This document shows, piece after piece, positions 25,302-33,619 of a stretch of 64,000 nt of DNA; within the stretch, counting starts at the first letter, position 1, and every line of letters starts with the position of its first letter. The notes beneath the pieces were generated by a model, which was not told the origin of the DNA, ran no database searches, and saw only the letters and a list, made by a program, of their open reading frames with translations. This DNA comes from Kribbella antiqua (GTDB lineage: Bacteria > Actinomycetota > Actinomycetes > Propionibacteriales > Kribbellaceae): positions 868,001 through 932,000 of the forward strand of contig NZ_SLWR01000001.1 of the NCBI RefSeq assembly GCF_004345665.1, in the 5' to 3' direction. Position numbers and translations under genes: made by a program.

Positions 25302-26962
25302 GCCTCGACCTCCAGGAGGGTCCAGACGGCACTGTTCGGGGGAAGTTTTTCGCCGGCCTCGGGGTCGCTGGCGAGGAGCAGCGGGCCGTCGACCGGGTTC
25401 ACCACCGGCTTGGGCGAGCAGTTGACGACGCAGGCGAAGCCGTCGCCGCGGGTGAACGCGAGAACGCCGGGCTCCGTCGGCAGCCAGCGGAAGTCGCCTG
25501 AGCCAGAGCCAGCCGCGAGCGCCGGGATGCGGTGCCGCAGCGCGAGCGCCTCGCGGTACAGGTGCAGCATCGAGCTGCCGTCGTCGCGCATCCGGTCCAC
25601 CGCGTGCTCGGCGAACCACCCCGGCTGCGGCAACCACGTCGTACCGGCGGATCCGTCCGGTGAGAAGCCGAAGACGTCGTGCTCCGCGGTCCACGGCAGC
25701 GGGACCCGGCAGCCGTCGCGGCCTCGTCGTACGCCGCCGGTGCGGTGGAACATCGGGTCGGTCAGCACGTGCTCAGGCAGGTCGGTGACCTCTGGCAGCC
25801 CCAGCTCCTCGCCTTGATACAGGTACGACGATCCCGGCAGAGCCAGCATCAGCAGCGCGGCCGCCCGGGCCCGGGCCACGCCGAGTTCGAGATCGCCGGG
25901 TCCGGCGCCTGGTGCCCCTCCGGCATACCGGGTGACGGAACGCGGCATGTCGTGGTTGTTCAGCACCCAGGCGACGGAAGATCCGGACCCGGCGATCGTC
26001 TGGAGCCCCCGGTCGATCACGTCGTACAGCGACAGGTCGTCCCACTCGGCGCGGAGGAATTCGAAGTAGAAGGTCTGGTGGAGCTCGTCCGGACGCTGGT
26101 ACTGCGCGAGCTGCTGGGTGTCCAGCAGGCCCACCTCGCCGACGAGGACCCGCTCCCGGCCGGTCCGCTGCGTGTACTCCTCCGCGATAGCTCGCCAGCT
26201 GCGCCACACATCGTGCACCTCGGGTTGGTTCCAGGCGTGGGGGTTGACCGGGTCGCCGGTGAGCTCGTCCAGGTCGGCGTGCTCGTGGTCCGGCAGGCCG
26301 TCGGCCTTGTGCAGCCCGTGCGCGACATCGATCCGGACGCCGTCGACGCCCCGGTCGAACCAGAACCGCAGTACTTCTTCGAAGGACGACACCACCTCCG
26401 GGTGGCGCCAGTTGAAGTCAGGCTGCTCCGCGGCGAAGGTGTGCAGGTACCACTGACCGTCGTCGACCTGCTGCCACGCGGAGCCACCGAAGATCGACCG
26501 CCAGTTGTTCGGCGGCTCTGAACCATTGCCTTCGGCAAAGTGAAACCGCTCCCGCTCCGGACTGCCCGGACCGGCCGCGAGAGCCTCTGCAAACCACGGG
26601 TGTTCGATCGAGCAGTGATTCGGTACGACGTCCACGAGCACCCGGAGGTCGAGCCGGTGAGCATCCCGGATCAGCCGGTCGAACGCGTCGAGGGTCCCGT
26701 ACTCCGGGTGGACACCGCGGTAGTCGGCGACGTCGTACCCGTGATCGTGCTGGGGCGAGGGGTAGAACGGGTTGAGCCAGAGGCCGTCGACGCCGAGGCT
26801 GCGCAGGTACGCGAGCCGGCCCCGGACGCCGTCGAGGTCGCCCACCCCGTCGCCGTTGGAGTCGGCGAAGCTGCGGACGTAGACCTGGTAGATCACCGCG
26901 GTTCGCCACCAGTCGCGCGCGCCGCCCAGCGGCAGCGGCGGGATGGGGGATTCGCCAGACAT
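25298..26962 (-). CDS. GH13 alpha-glucosidase (oligo-1,6-/alpha-1,4-glucosidase type)
   Basis: A 554-residue TIM-barrel glycosidase without signal peptide, so cytoplasmic. GH13 conserved regions are visible: DVVPNHC (region I), GVRIDVAHGLHK with the nucleophile Asp (II), VLVGEVGLLD with the acid/base Glu (III) and VLNNHDMPR (IV). It should hydrolyse short alpha-glucosides imported by the cell. ATG at 26962 has GAGG 4-5 nt upstream; the open frame continues but without family-like sequence. A LacI-type palindrome lies 25 bp upstream. A 30-residue peptide gene overlaps the stop. Confidence 0.93.
   Translation of the reverse strand: MSGESPIPPLPLGGARDWWRTAVIYQVYVRSFADSNGDGVGDLDGVRGRLAYLRSLGVDGLWLNPFYPSPQHDHGYDVADYRGVHPEYGTLDAFDRLIRDAHRLDLRVLVDVVPNHCSIEHPWFAEALAAGPGSPERERFHFAEGNGSEPPNNWRSIFGGSAWQQVDDGQWYLHTFAAEQPDFNWRHPEVVSSFEEVLRFWFDRGVDGVRIDVAHGLHKADGLPDHEHADLDELTGDPVNPHAWNQPEVHDVWRSWRAIAEEYTQRTGRERVLVGEVGLLDTQQLAQYQRPDELHQTFYFEFLRAEWDDLSLYDVIDRGLQTIAGSGSSVAWVLNNHDMPRSVTRYAGGAPGAGPGDLELGVARARAAALLMLALPGSSYLYQGEELGLPEVTDLPEHVLTDPMFHRTGGVRRGRDGCRVPLPWTAEHDVFGFSPDGSAGTTWLPQPGWFAEHAVDRMRDDGSSMLHLYREALALRHRIPALAAGSGSGDFRWLPTEPGVLAFTRGDGFACVVNCSPKPVVNPVDGPLLLASDPEAGEKLPPNSAVWTLLEVEA
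25313..25338. repeat. 26-bp perfect direct repeat, copy inside the GH13 3' end
   Basis: Encodes, on the reverse strand, the NSAVWTLL segment close to the GH13 C-terminus. The same 26 bp recur at 25168-25193. With only 145 bp between copies, slippage or recombination could delete the small membrane-peptide gene. Confidence 0.85.
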
Positions 26963-26986
26963 GGAACCTCGGCAACGTGTGAGGGG

Positions 26987-26998
26987 GACAACGTTGTC
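26987..26998. promoter_or_regulatory. LacI-family-like operator upstream of the GH13 gene
   Basis: GACAACGTTGTC, a perfect 12-bp palindrome with the central CG typical of LacI/GalR-family sites, 25 bp before the GH13 start. Sugar-hydrolase genes are often controlled by such repressors. No LacI-type gene is in the window, so the regulator must be elsewhere. Confidence 0.6.
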
Positions 26999-27049
26999 AG
27001 CAAGGATCCCGGCGATAGGGACCAAAGACATCGGTACACCTACGGATTT

Positions 27050-27065
27050 GGCTACGTAGGTAGCC
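27050..27065 (-). terminator. Small hairpin after the LuxR-type gene
   Basis: GGCTAC-GTAG-GTAGCC, a 6-bp stem with a 4-nt loop starting 8 bp past the regulator stop. No T-run; possibly a weak terminator separating the regulator from the GH13 promoter. Confidence 0.35.
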
Positions 27066-27072
27066 GACCTGG

Positions 27073-29391
27073 TCAGCGTGGTTCGGGGTGCTCGGCGATC
27101 CAGCGAGCGATTTGCGTCCGGGAGTTGAAGGACAGCTTGCTCAGGATGTGCTCGACGTGGGTCTCCGCGGTGCGCTGGGAGATCACCAGGCGGGCGGCGA
27201 TCTCGCGGTTGCTGAGACCCTCGCCGATCAGGCCTGCGATCTCACGCTCGCGCCGGGTCAGCCGCCCGGCCAGGCCGGGCTTGGTGGTGACCTCGCGCTC
27301 CTCCCCCAGCGCCAGTCCGACCGCCTGCTCGAACGCGTACGCCGCACCCTGCGCGAAGGCGGCATCGAACGCCGCGTCGCCGACCGCCGCCCGGATCCGC
27401 TGCTCGGTCATGGTGTCGAACTGGCTGTACGGCGTGGTCTCGTCAACGTGCGCACCGCTCGACCGCCAGACCGCCCGCGACGCCCCCATCAGCCGGGCCG
27501 CACGCTCGTCCGGCGCCGCCGACCCGGCACACCAGGACAGCGCCTGCACGCAGAAGCCGATCCCGGTACGGTCGTTCAGCGGCAGCCACAATCGGATCGC
27601 CTCCCGGAAGGCGCTGGTGGCTTCCTCGAACTGGTCGTGATCCCGCCAATGGACGATGCCGACGCTCCAAAGCGCGTACGCCTTGGACGACTCCGCACCA
27701 CGGGACGAGGCCAGCTCGTAGGCCTGCCGGCTGAAGTCCTCCACCCGCGGGTCCGCCAGGAAGAACGTTGCCGCCGACAACAGAATCAGCATGTCGAACT
27801 CACCGAGCGGATCCCCCACCGCGCGGAAGCCGGCCAGACCGCGCTCCAGCAGCCCGATCGCGCCGGCCAGATCGCCCTGATAGATCAGCGCGTGACCCGA
27901 CACCTCTGCGATCCGCGCCCGCAGCCGGTCGTCGTCGTACCGCTCGGCCAGTTCCTCACATTCGGCCAGCAGCCGGGTCAGCTCCTCGGCCTCGCCCAGA
28001 AACATCGCCAGATAGCTGCCCGCCCACAGTCCGAGGGCCCGGGTCGGTGTCTGCTCCGGCGCCGCGTCGATCGCGCGGCTGAGATAGCGGTGGCCCTCGC
28101 GCAGGAACCCAGCGAACCAGAAATTCCAGATCGGCGCCGCGATCTCCAGGGCGGCCGCCCCCTCGCCCGGCTCGCTCAGGCAGAAGTCAAGCGCGGCCCG
28201 GAGGTTGTCGTGCTCGCGACGCAGCCGGAGGTACCAATCGGACTGCCGCGGACTGAAGCTGTCCTCCGCCCACCGCGCGGCCAGGCTCCGGTAGTAGTCG
28301 CGATGCCGGAGCCGGAACTCTCTGGTCCGGCCGGCCTCCGCGAGCCGCATTCCGCCGTACTCGGAGATGGTGGAGAGCATGTCGTACCAGGCGACGGTGT
28401 GGGTCGTGCCCATCGTGCGGGTGATGATCGACTTGTTGACCAGGCCGGCGACGAGGTCGAGCACGTGATCGCGCGGGATACCGTCGACGTCGCTCGAGCA
28501 GACCTCCTCCGCGCTCTCCAGGTCGAAGCCGCCGGCGAAGACGGACAGCCGCTCCCACAGCATCCGCTCGGCCGGCGAGCACAGGTCGTAGCTCCAGCCG
28601 ACGGCCGCGTCCAGCGCCTGCTGCCTGGCCGGTCCGGCCGGGCGCCCACTGGCGAGCAGCCGGAAGCGGTCCTCGAGGCGGTCCAGGATCTGCGACAGCG
28701 TCAGCGTCCGCATCCAGACGGCCGCGAGCTCGAGTGCCAGCGGTACGCCGTCCAGTCGGCGGCACACCTCGGTCACCTCCTGCCGGTTGGCCGCGTCGAT
28801 CTCGAACTCGGGCAGCACCGAGCGGACGCGATCAGCAAACAGAACCAGGGACTCGTACTGATCAGCATCGGCACTCGGCGCCTCCGCCGGAGGTGTCGAC
28901 AACGGAGGCACCGACAGAACCTGCTCGCCTTCCACTCCGAGCACATGCCGGCTGGTGGCGAGAATCCGCAGCTGTGGTGCCGCAGCCAGCAGCTTGCTCG
29001 CCAGTACGGCGCACGCCTCGGCCAGCTGCTCGCAGTTGTCGAGCACCAGCAGCAGATGCTTGTCCTCAAGGTAGTCCGCGAGGTCGGCCGTCGGGTTGGC
29101 CGAGATCTGGCTCAGCTCGAGCGCCCCGGCCAGTGTGTGCGGGAGCAGGCCGGGGTCTTGGAGTGCAGCCAGTTCCACGAACCACACGCCGTCGGCGAAC
29201 GTACGTCGTACGTCGGCGGCCATCCGCAGCGCCAGCCGGGTCTTGCCGACACCGCCGGGGCCGGTCAGCGTCAGCAGACGGCTGCTCGACAGCAACCGCC
29301 GCGTGTCCGCCAACTCACGGCGTCGCCCGACAAAACTCGTCAGCTCAGCCGGGAGCCGCCCCCTACCCGCAGTGGGCCTTCCATCGCCCAT
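27073..29391 (-). CDS. Large ATPase regulator with LuxR-type DNA-binding domain
   Basis: A 772-residue protein. An NB-ARC/AAA-like ATPase starts after ~15 residues (ELTSFVGRRRELAD, Walker A GPGGVGKTRLAL, LLLVLDNCEQLA as Walker B). A long TPR-like helical middle follows (~350-680), and the C-terminal ~65 residues are a LuxR helix-turn-helix (LTRREREIAGLIGEGLSNRE, then SQRTAETHVEHILSKL). Ligand- and ATP-dependent activation is usual for this group. It lies upstream of the GH13 gene on the same strand and is divergent from a hydrolase gene; its targets are unknown. Confidence 0.92.
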   Translation of the reverse strand: MGDGRPTAGRGRLPAELTSFVGRRRELADTRRLLSSSRLLTLTGPGGVGKTRLALRMAADVRRTFADGVWFVELAALQDPGLLPHTLAGALELSQISANPTADLADYLEDKHLLLVLDNCEQLAEACAVLASKLLAAAPQLRILATSRHVLGVEGEQVLSVPPLSTPPAEAPSADADQYESLVLFADRVRSVLPEFEIDAANRQEVTEVCRRLDGVPLALELAAVWMRTLTLSQILDRLEDRFRLLASGRPAGPARQQALDAAVGWSYDLCSPAERMLWERLSVFAGGFDLESAEEVCSSDVDGIPRDHVLDLVAGLVNKSIITRTMGTTHTVAWYDMLSTISEYGGMRLAEAGRTREFRLRHRDYYRSLAARWAEDSFSPRQSDWYLRLRREHDNLRAALDFCLSEPGEGAAALEIAAPIWNFWFAGFLREGHRYLSRAIDAAPEQTPTRALGLWAGSYLAMFLGEAEELTRLLAECEELAERYDDDRLRARIAEVSGHALIYQGDLAGAIGLLERGLAGFRAVGDPLGEFDMLILLSAATFFLADPRVEDFSRQAYELASSRGAESSKAYALWSVGIVHWRDHDQFEEATSAFREAIRLWLPLNDRTGIGFCVQALSWCAGSAAPDERAARLMGASRAVWRSSGAHVDETTPYSQFDTMTEQRIRAAVGDAAFDAAFAQGAAYAFEQAVGLALGEEREVTTKPGLAGRLTRREREIAGLIGEGLSNREIAARLVISQRTAETHVEHILSKLSFNSRTQIARWIAEHPEPR

Positions 29392-29450
29392 TGGCTCAGC
29401 CTAGGGCGGATTACCGTGCTTGGGACCGGCTCGACGCGCACACTGAGGGA

Positions 29451-30242
29451 ATGATGCGCATCGCAGTCGTTGCGGTGTCAGTAATACTTCTCCTGCTGGC
29501 TGTGGTGTGGGGGTACCAGCGGCAGCTGATCTACCTGCCGGATACGTCCGCGGCGCGAGTCGGTGGCAACGACGTTGTGCTGCAGACGAGCGACGGCCTG
29601 CTGCTGGATGCCTCGCTGGTGCCGGCGCGGCAGCCTGACCGTGGCATCGCCGTACTGGTCGCCAATGGCAACGGCGGCAACCGGGCCGGACGGGCTCCGC
29701 TCGCGCAGGCACTGGCTGCTGAAGGCATGACGGTGTTGCTGTTCGACTACCGCGGCTATGGCGGCAACGAGGGCAGTCCGACTGAGCGAGGGCTTGCCCG
29801 GGACGTGCGGGCGGCTCAGCGGTATCTGGTCGAGAAGGCCGGCCTACCTCCGGAGCGGATCATCTACTTCGGTGAGAGCCTCGGGGGCGCGGTGGTGACT
29901 GCGTTGGCGACTGAGGCGGCGCCGGGAGGGCTGGTACTGCGGTCGCCGTTCGTCGACCTGGCGTCGGTCGGGCGGGAGCACTATCCGTTCCTGCCGGTCC
30001 GGCTGCTGCTCCGCGACAAGTTCCCGCTGGCCGAGCAACTGGCCGGGGTGAAGGTGCCGGTCGTGGTGGTCTACGGCAGCGCCGACTCGATCGTTCCGCC
30101 GTCGCAGAGCCGGTCTGTGGCTCAGGCCGCTCCGACGTTGAAGGATCTGGTCGAGATCGCGGGCGCCGACCACAACGACGCCTCGCTGGTCCACGGCCCT
30201 TCAGTGATCGCGGCCGTGGTCAGGCTCGCTGACCAGCTCTAG
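29451..30242 (+). CDS. Alpha/beta hydrolase, membrane-anchored
   Basis: 263 residues. An N-terminal membrane segment (RIAVVAVSVILLLLAVVWGY) is followed by an alpha/beta hydrolase domain of the ABHD13/BEM46-like type. The nucleophile is Ser in GESLGG, the acid Asp in YGSADSIVP, and the His in AGADHND. Two ATGs occur in tandem (29451, 29454); GAGGG precedes both closely and fits the second slightly better. The stop shares CTAG (30239-30242) with the convergent peptidase E gene. Confidence 0.88.
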   Translation: MMRIAVVAVSVILLLLAVVWGYQRQLIYLPDTSAARVGGNDVVLQTSDGLLLDASLVPARQPDRGIAVLVANGNGGNRAGRAPLAQALAAEGMTVLLFDYRGYGGNEGSPTERGLARDVRAAQRYLVEKAGLPPERIIYFGESLGGAVVTALATEAAPGGLVLRSPFVDLASVGREHYPFLPVRLLLRDKFPLAEQLAGVKVPVVVVYGSADSIVPPSQSRSVAQAAPTLKDLVEIAGADHNDASLVHGPSVIAAVVRLADQL

Positions 30243-30856
30243 ATCAGTTCGCGGTGGTCCCCGTCGATGACGAGAGCCTGACCGTCGCGCATGGGGAGAT
30301 ACGGTACGCCGGTCCGGTCGTAGAGCTCGGCCACCTTCGCGAGGAGCTCCGTCTCGGGGTGACCGGGTGAGTCGAGGTGCGGGACGATCGCGTGGTCGAG
30401 GAGGCCGAGGCCGTCCCAGATGAGCTCGCCGTCGACCGCGTCGGCGTCGTCGCACAACTCGAGGCCGCGCAGGCTGGGCGTGAGGACGCACGGTCCGGCG
30501 CTGTAGCCGGCGTACACGAGCTGACCGTCGCGGACCAGCTCCGGCAGGACCTTGTCGGCCCCACTCCGCGCCATCGCTGCCCGCAGCACGAACACGTTGC
30601 CGCCGCGCACCCACACGCCGTCGTACTCGAGGAACCGCGCCCGGAGGTCGGTCTCGTCCCGGAGGTCGAGCTCTTCTGGGTGCAGGCCGAGTTCGGTGAG
30701 CCAGGTGATCTCGTCGGCGACCTTCTCCCGTCGTACGGCGGGGTCCTCGGTGTCGATCGAGTTGCAGATGACCGCGACCCGGCCGCCCGGCGGGAGGAGC
30801 GCGACGAGGCGCTCCGGGTGGTCGCCGAGGCGGAAGGAGGAGAGGTACAGCTTCAT
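30239..30856 (-). CDS. Peptidase E family (S51) protein
   Basis: A 205-residue member of the class I glutamine-amidotransferase-like S51 family. The nucleophile Ser lies in the elbow [14 protein letters not shown], preceded by [15 protein letters not shown]. PepE of enteric bacteria cleaves Asp-X dipeptides; actinomycete homologues are usually annotated only at family level. It is the last gene of an lspA-rluD-pepE unit, with ATGA overlap at its start. Confidence 0.88.
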   Translation of the reverse strand: MKLYLSSFRLGDHPERLVALLPPGGRVAVICNSIDTEDPAVRREKVADEITWLTELGLHPEELDLRDETDLRARFLEYDGVWVRGGNVFVLRAAMARSGADKVLPELVRDGQLVYAGYSAGPCVLTPSLRGLELCDDADAVDGELIWDGLGLLDHAIVPHLDSPGHPETELLAKVAELYDRTGVPYLPMRDGQALVIDGDHRELI

Positions 30857-31779
30857 TGCGCGTCGACCAGGAGGTCGAGGGCGTGGTCGAGGTCATCCGG
30901 GTACTCCGAGGTGAACTCGACGTACTCACCGGTGCCGGGGTGGTCGAAGCCGAGGCGCATCGCGTGCAGCCATTGCCGGCTCAGCTGTAGCCGCTCCGCG
31001 AGCACCGGGTCGGCGCCGTACGTGAGATCGCCGCAGCACGGGTGCCCGATCGCGGACATGTGGACGCGGATCTGGTGGGTGCGGCCGGTCTCGAGGGTGA
31101 TCTCGAGCAGGGTCGCGTACCGGAACGCCTCGAGCGTCTCGTAGTGGGTCACGCTCGGCTTGCCGCCCGCGACGACGCCGAACTTGTAGTCGTGATGCGG
31201 GTGCCGGTCGATCGGGGCGTCGACGGTGCCGGTGAACGGGTCGGGATGGCCCTGGACCAGCGCGTGGTAGATCTTGCGGACGGTCCGCTCCTTGAAGGCG
31301 CGCTTCAGGACGGTGTAGGCGTACTCCGTCTTGGCGACGACCATCAGGCCGGATGTGCCGACGTCGAGCCGATGCACGATGCCCTTGCGCTCGGCGGCGC
31401 CGCTGGTCGAGATATTGAACCCGGCGCCGGCCAAGTGGCCGATCACGGTCGGACCGGTCCAGCCGGGTGACGGGTGCGCGGCGACGCCGACCGGTTTGTC
31501 GACCACGATGATCTCGTCGTCGCCGTACACGATCCGGAGGTTTTCCACCGTCTCCGGTACGACGGTCACTTCGGCGGGCGGAGGTGGTAGCTCGACGTCG
31601 AGCAGGACGCCGGCGGCGACGCGGGCGGACTTCGGCGCCGGTACGCCGTCGACCTGGACCAGACCGGACTCGATAAGCTCGGCGGCCTTGGTCCGGGAGA
31701 CGCCGAACAGCCGGGACAGCGCCGCGTCGAGGCGCTCGCCGGCGAGGCCGTCGGGCACCATCACCGTCCGGGCACTCAC
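30853..31779 (-). CDS. rluD: RluD-family rRNA pseudouridine synthase
   Basis: 308 residues from a GTG at 31779 that overlaps the lspA stop (GTGA). Residues ~14-80 are an S4 RNA-binding domain ([20 protein letters not shown]). The RluA-type catalytic Asp lies in [20 protein letters not shown] and the [17 protein letters not shown] motif follows. The enzyme makes pseudouridines in the decoding-region-proximal helix 69 of 23S rRNA in E. coli; exact targets here are inferred. Confidence 0.92.
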   Translation of the reverse strand: MSARTVMVPDGLAGERLDAALSRLFGVSRTKAAELIESGLVQVDGVPAPKSARVAAGVLLDVELPPPPAEVTVVPETVENLRIVYGDDEIIVVDKPVGVAAHPSPGWTGPTVIGHLAGAGFNISTSGAAERKGIVHRLDVGTSGLMVVAKTEYAYTVLKRAFKERTVRKIYHALVQGHPDPFTGTVDAPIDRHPHHDYKFGVVAGGKPSVTHYETLEAFRYATLLEITLETGRTHQIRVHMSAIGHPCCGDLTYGADPVLAERLQLSRQWLHAMRLGFDHPGTGEYVEFTSEYPDDLDHALDLLVDAQ

Positions 31780-32423
31780 TTCCGGATCTCCCGGGTGCCG
31801 TCGAGCTTGATCCCGCGCAGGGTCTGGATCACCAGCAGGATGGCGGCCGAGGTGACGGCCATGTCCGCGACGTTGAAGATCGCCCAATGCGGCGTCTGCA
31901 GGAAGTCGACCACGTGCCCGTGGAACGGCGACGGCTCGCGGAAGATCCGGTCGATGATGTTGCCGACCGCGCCGCCGAACAGGAACCCGAACGCCACCGC
32001 CCAACCCACCGACCCGAGCCGCCGGGACAGGTAGATGACGCCGACCGCGACGATGATCTGGACCGCGCTGATCACCGGCGTGTACCCGGTGCCTAGGCTG
32101 AAGGCCGCGCCGGAGTTCCGGATCAGGTTGAACTTCAGGAACGTCCCGATCACATTGACCGGCTCACCCGGCGTCAGATGCTCCAACGCCAGCGCCTTGG
32201 TCAGCTGATCCAGGAACAGGATCAGCAGGCCAACCCCACCGAACAGCACCATCCATTTCCAGGATCGTGCCTTCGGCGTGACGGCGTCAGGTTCGGGAGC
32301 ATCAGGCTCCGGAGACGACGGAGAACCGGCCGACTCGACGTCGGCCGGTTCCGGTGACTCTGCGTCCCCCACCTGATGGGACGAGGCGGGGTCGCTCAGC
32401 GGCGTTCTTCGCGTTCTTTGCAT
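31776..32423 (-). CDS. lspA: Lipoprotein signal peptidase (signal peptidase II)
   Basis: About 215 residues. An acidic/Pro-rich tail of ~55 residues precedes the four-helix core. The catalytic aspartates lie in [12 protein letters not shown] and in [26 protein letters not shown] is also conserved. It removes signal peptides from prolipoproteins such as the one at 15799. The start is uncertain: ATG at 32423 overlaps the upstream gene by 28 bp, a GTG at 32432 is also possible, and a GTG further in would remove much of the tail. Confidence 0.9.
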   Translation of the reverse strand: MQRTRRTPLSDPASSHQVGDAESPEPADVESAGSPSSPEPDAPEPDAVTPKARSWKWMVLFGGVGLLILFLDQLTKALALEHLTPGEPVNVIGTFLKFNLIRNSGAAFSLGTGYTPVISAVQIIVAVGVIYLSRRLGSVGWAVAFGFLFGGAVGNIIDRIFREPSPFHGHVVDFLQTPHWAIFNVADMAVTSAAILLVIQTLRGIKLDGTREIRK

Positions 32424-33094
32424 GACACGCACAGTGTCGCACGCGGGAACGCCTGCAACCGACCCTTGCCGATCGCGTTGCCGCAGCTCTCGCAGATACC
32501 GTAGGTGCCGTCCTCGATCCGGGCCAGCGCGCGCTCGATCTGGTCGACCATGTCCCGGGCGTTGTTCGCCAGCGACATTTCGTGGTCCCGCTCCAGCGTG
32601 GTGGAGCCGACGTCGGCCTGGTCGTTGCCGGCGCCGTCACCGCCGTCCCGGAGCAGTCCGACGATCTCCTGCTCGGCGTCGCGGATCTCCTTCTGCAGGT
32701 GCACCACGTCGGCCTCCAGCTCACCGCGCAGTTCGGCCAGCTCGGCCGCCGTCCACGGGGTCTCGCCGGCCTTCACCGTGAGGGTCTCTGCCTTGTGCGG
32801 GGCGGACTTGGCCGGCGCCGTCGCCGGTGTCCTGTTCTCGTTCGTCTTCATGGCCACCCTCTTCGTCGGAGCTTTCTTGGCAGGGGTCTTCGCCGTCGTT
32901 CTCTTGGCCGCGGTTTTGGCCGGCGTCTTCTTCGCCGCCGTCTGCTGCGCGGAAGTCTTCTTGGCCGGCGTGGTCTTCGCCGGCGTCTTACGGGCCGCAG
33001 TTTTCTTCTTGACCGTCTCGCTGGACTTCGCGGCACTCTTCTTGGCCGTGGCGGAGCGTTGGGGGGCGGACTTCTTGGGAGCCGATGTAGCCAT
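32396..33094 (-). CDS. TraR/DksA-type zinc-finger protein with histone-like tail
   Basis: 232 residues. The first ~100 are almost only Lys, Ala, Thr and Pro in repeated KKTPAK-like units, similar to histone H1 tails. A coiled-coil follows (ELRGELEADVVHLQKEIRDA) and a C-terminal zinc finger (GICESCGNAIGKGRL and ATLCVSCKE). DksA-like proteins modulate RNA polymerase; the tail suggests additional DNA binding. A TAGTGT -10-like element lies ~45 bp upstream of the start. Located between lspA and the ileS T-box as in many actinomycetes. Confidence 0.88.
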   Translation of the reverse strand: MATSAPKKSAPQRSATAKKSAAKSSETVKKKTAARKTPAKTTPAKKTSAQQTAAKKTPAKTAAKRTTAKTPAKKAPTKRVAMKTNENRTPATAPAKSAPHKAETLTVKAGETPWTAAELAELRGELEADVVHLQKEIRDAEQEIVGLLRDGGDGAGNDQADVGSTTLERDHEMSLANNARDMVDQIERALARIEDGTYGICESCGNAIGKGRLQAFPRATLCVSCKEREERR

Positions 33095-33403
33095 GGTCAG
33101 CTACCCCCTGCCTTCGTCGGAGACTGAAGCGGACTGGGCGCATGACACTAGGCCACGTACTCACCTCGTGCCAGTGCGACGCGCAGACCGTGGACATACG
33201 GTAGTCGGTTCTTCAAGCCCACTCGATGTTCCGCGCGTCACAGGGGTATTTCGGCACCCGTCTGCCTTAGCCGGGGCAAACGTTCGAGCCCCGGCCTGAT
33301 ATCGCTCTCCTCCCCCTTCACGTCGACCAGATTCTCCCGCCCCGGCTCTGGCCTGACCACTGATTAACGATTCGTAGTCACCCGGTACGACGTCGTACAC
33401 TGA
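33095..33403. other. Divergent spacer between the TraR/DksA gene and the ileS leader
   Basis: No coding region is supported. It contains a free-standing hairpin (GCCGGGGC 33270-33277, GCCCCGGC 33288-33295, 10-nt loop), and a 14-bp palindrome GTACGACGTCGTAC (33385-33398) next to a TACACT (33396-33401) that could be the -10 of the ileS transcript. The hairpin does not follow any gene and might end an unrecognised small RNA. Confidence 0.4.
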
Positions 33404-33616
33404 GGGCTGCGATCCGCAAGGCAGTGATGGGGCCATCACCCCGGAGCCGCCGGAAGAACGGTCCTGTAGCGACCTATTAGAACCGGCAGCGACGCGTAAA
33501 GGAAGTGGGTGATCCACACTCAGGATCACCAAGGAGGGTGGTACCGCGCGGCACCGGCCAACGCCGGCGCTTCGTCCCTCGTCCAGCACGCATCAGGCTC
33601 GACGAAGGACGACGCA
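33404..33616 (+). ncRNA. T-box leader of ileS (translational type, short stem I)
   Basis: The T-box core AGGGTGGTACCGCG lies at 33535-33548. Upstream is a short stem-loop with GGGG/CCCC and loop CCATCA (33429-33442), which displays the Ile codon ATC as in the ultrashort stem-I class. A perfect 8-bp stem III follows (33508-33515 with 33523-33530). GAGGG of the T-box (33534-33538) can pair with CCCTC (33576-33580). Alternatively CTTCGTC (33570-33576) pairs with GACGAAG (33601-33607), covering the AAGGA ribosome-binding site. Uncharged tRNA-Ile would thus free the start. No terminator-like T-run is present. Confidence 0.92.
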
Positions 33617-33619
33617 ACG

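Noticed and set aside
27088..29454. 788-codon frame opposite the LuxR-type regulator
   Set aside because: Artefact of GC-rich third positions; no start signal or conserved motif.
33270..33295. Possible tRNA T-arm because of GTTCGAGCCCC
   Set aside because: Stem and loop sizes do not fit a T-arm, and no acceptor, D or anticodon stems are nearby.
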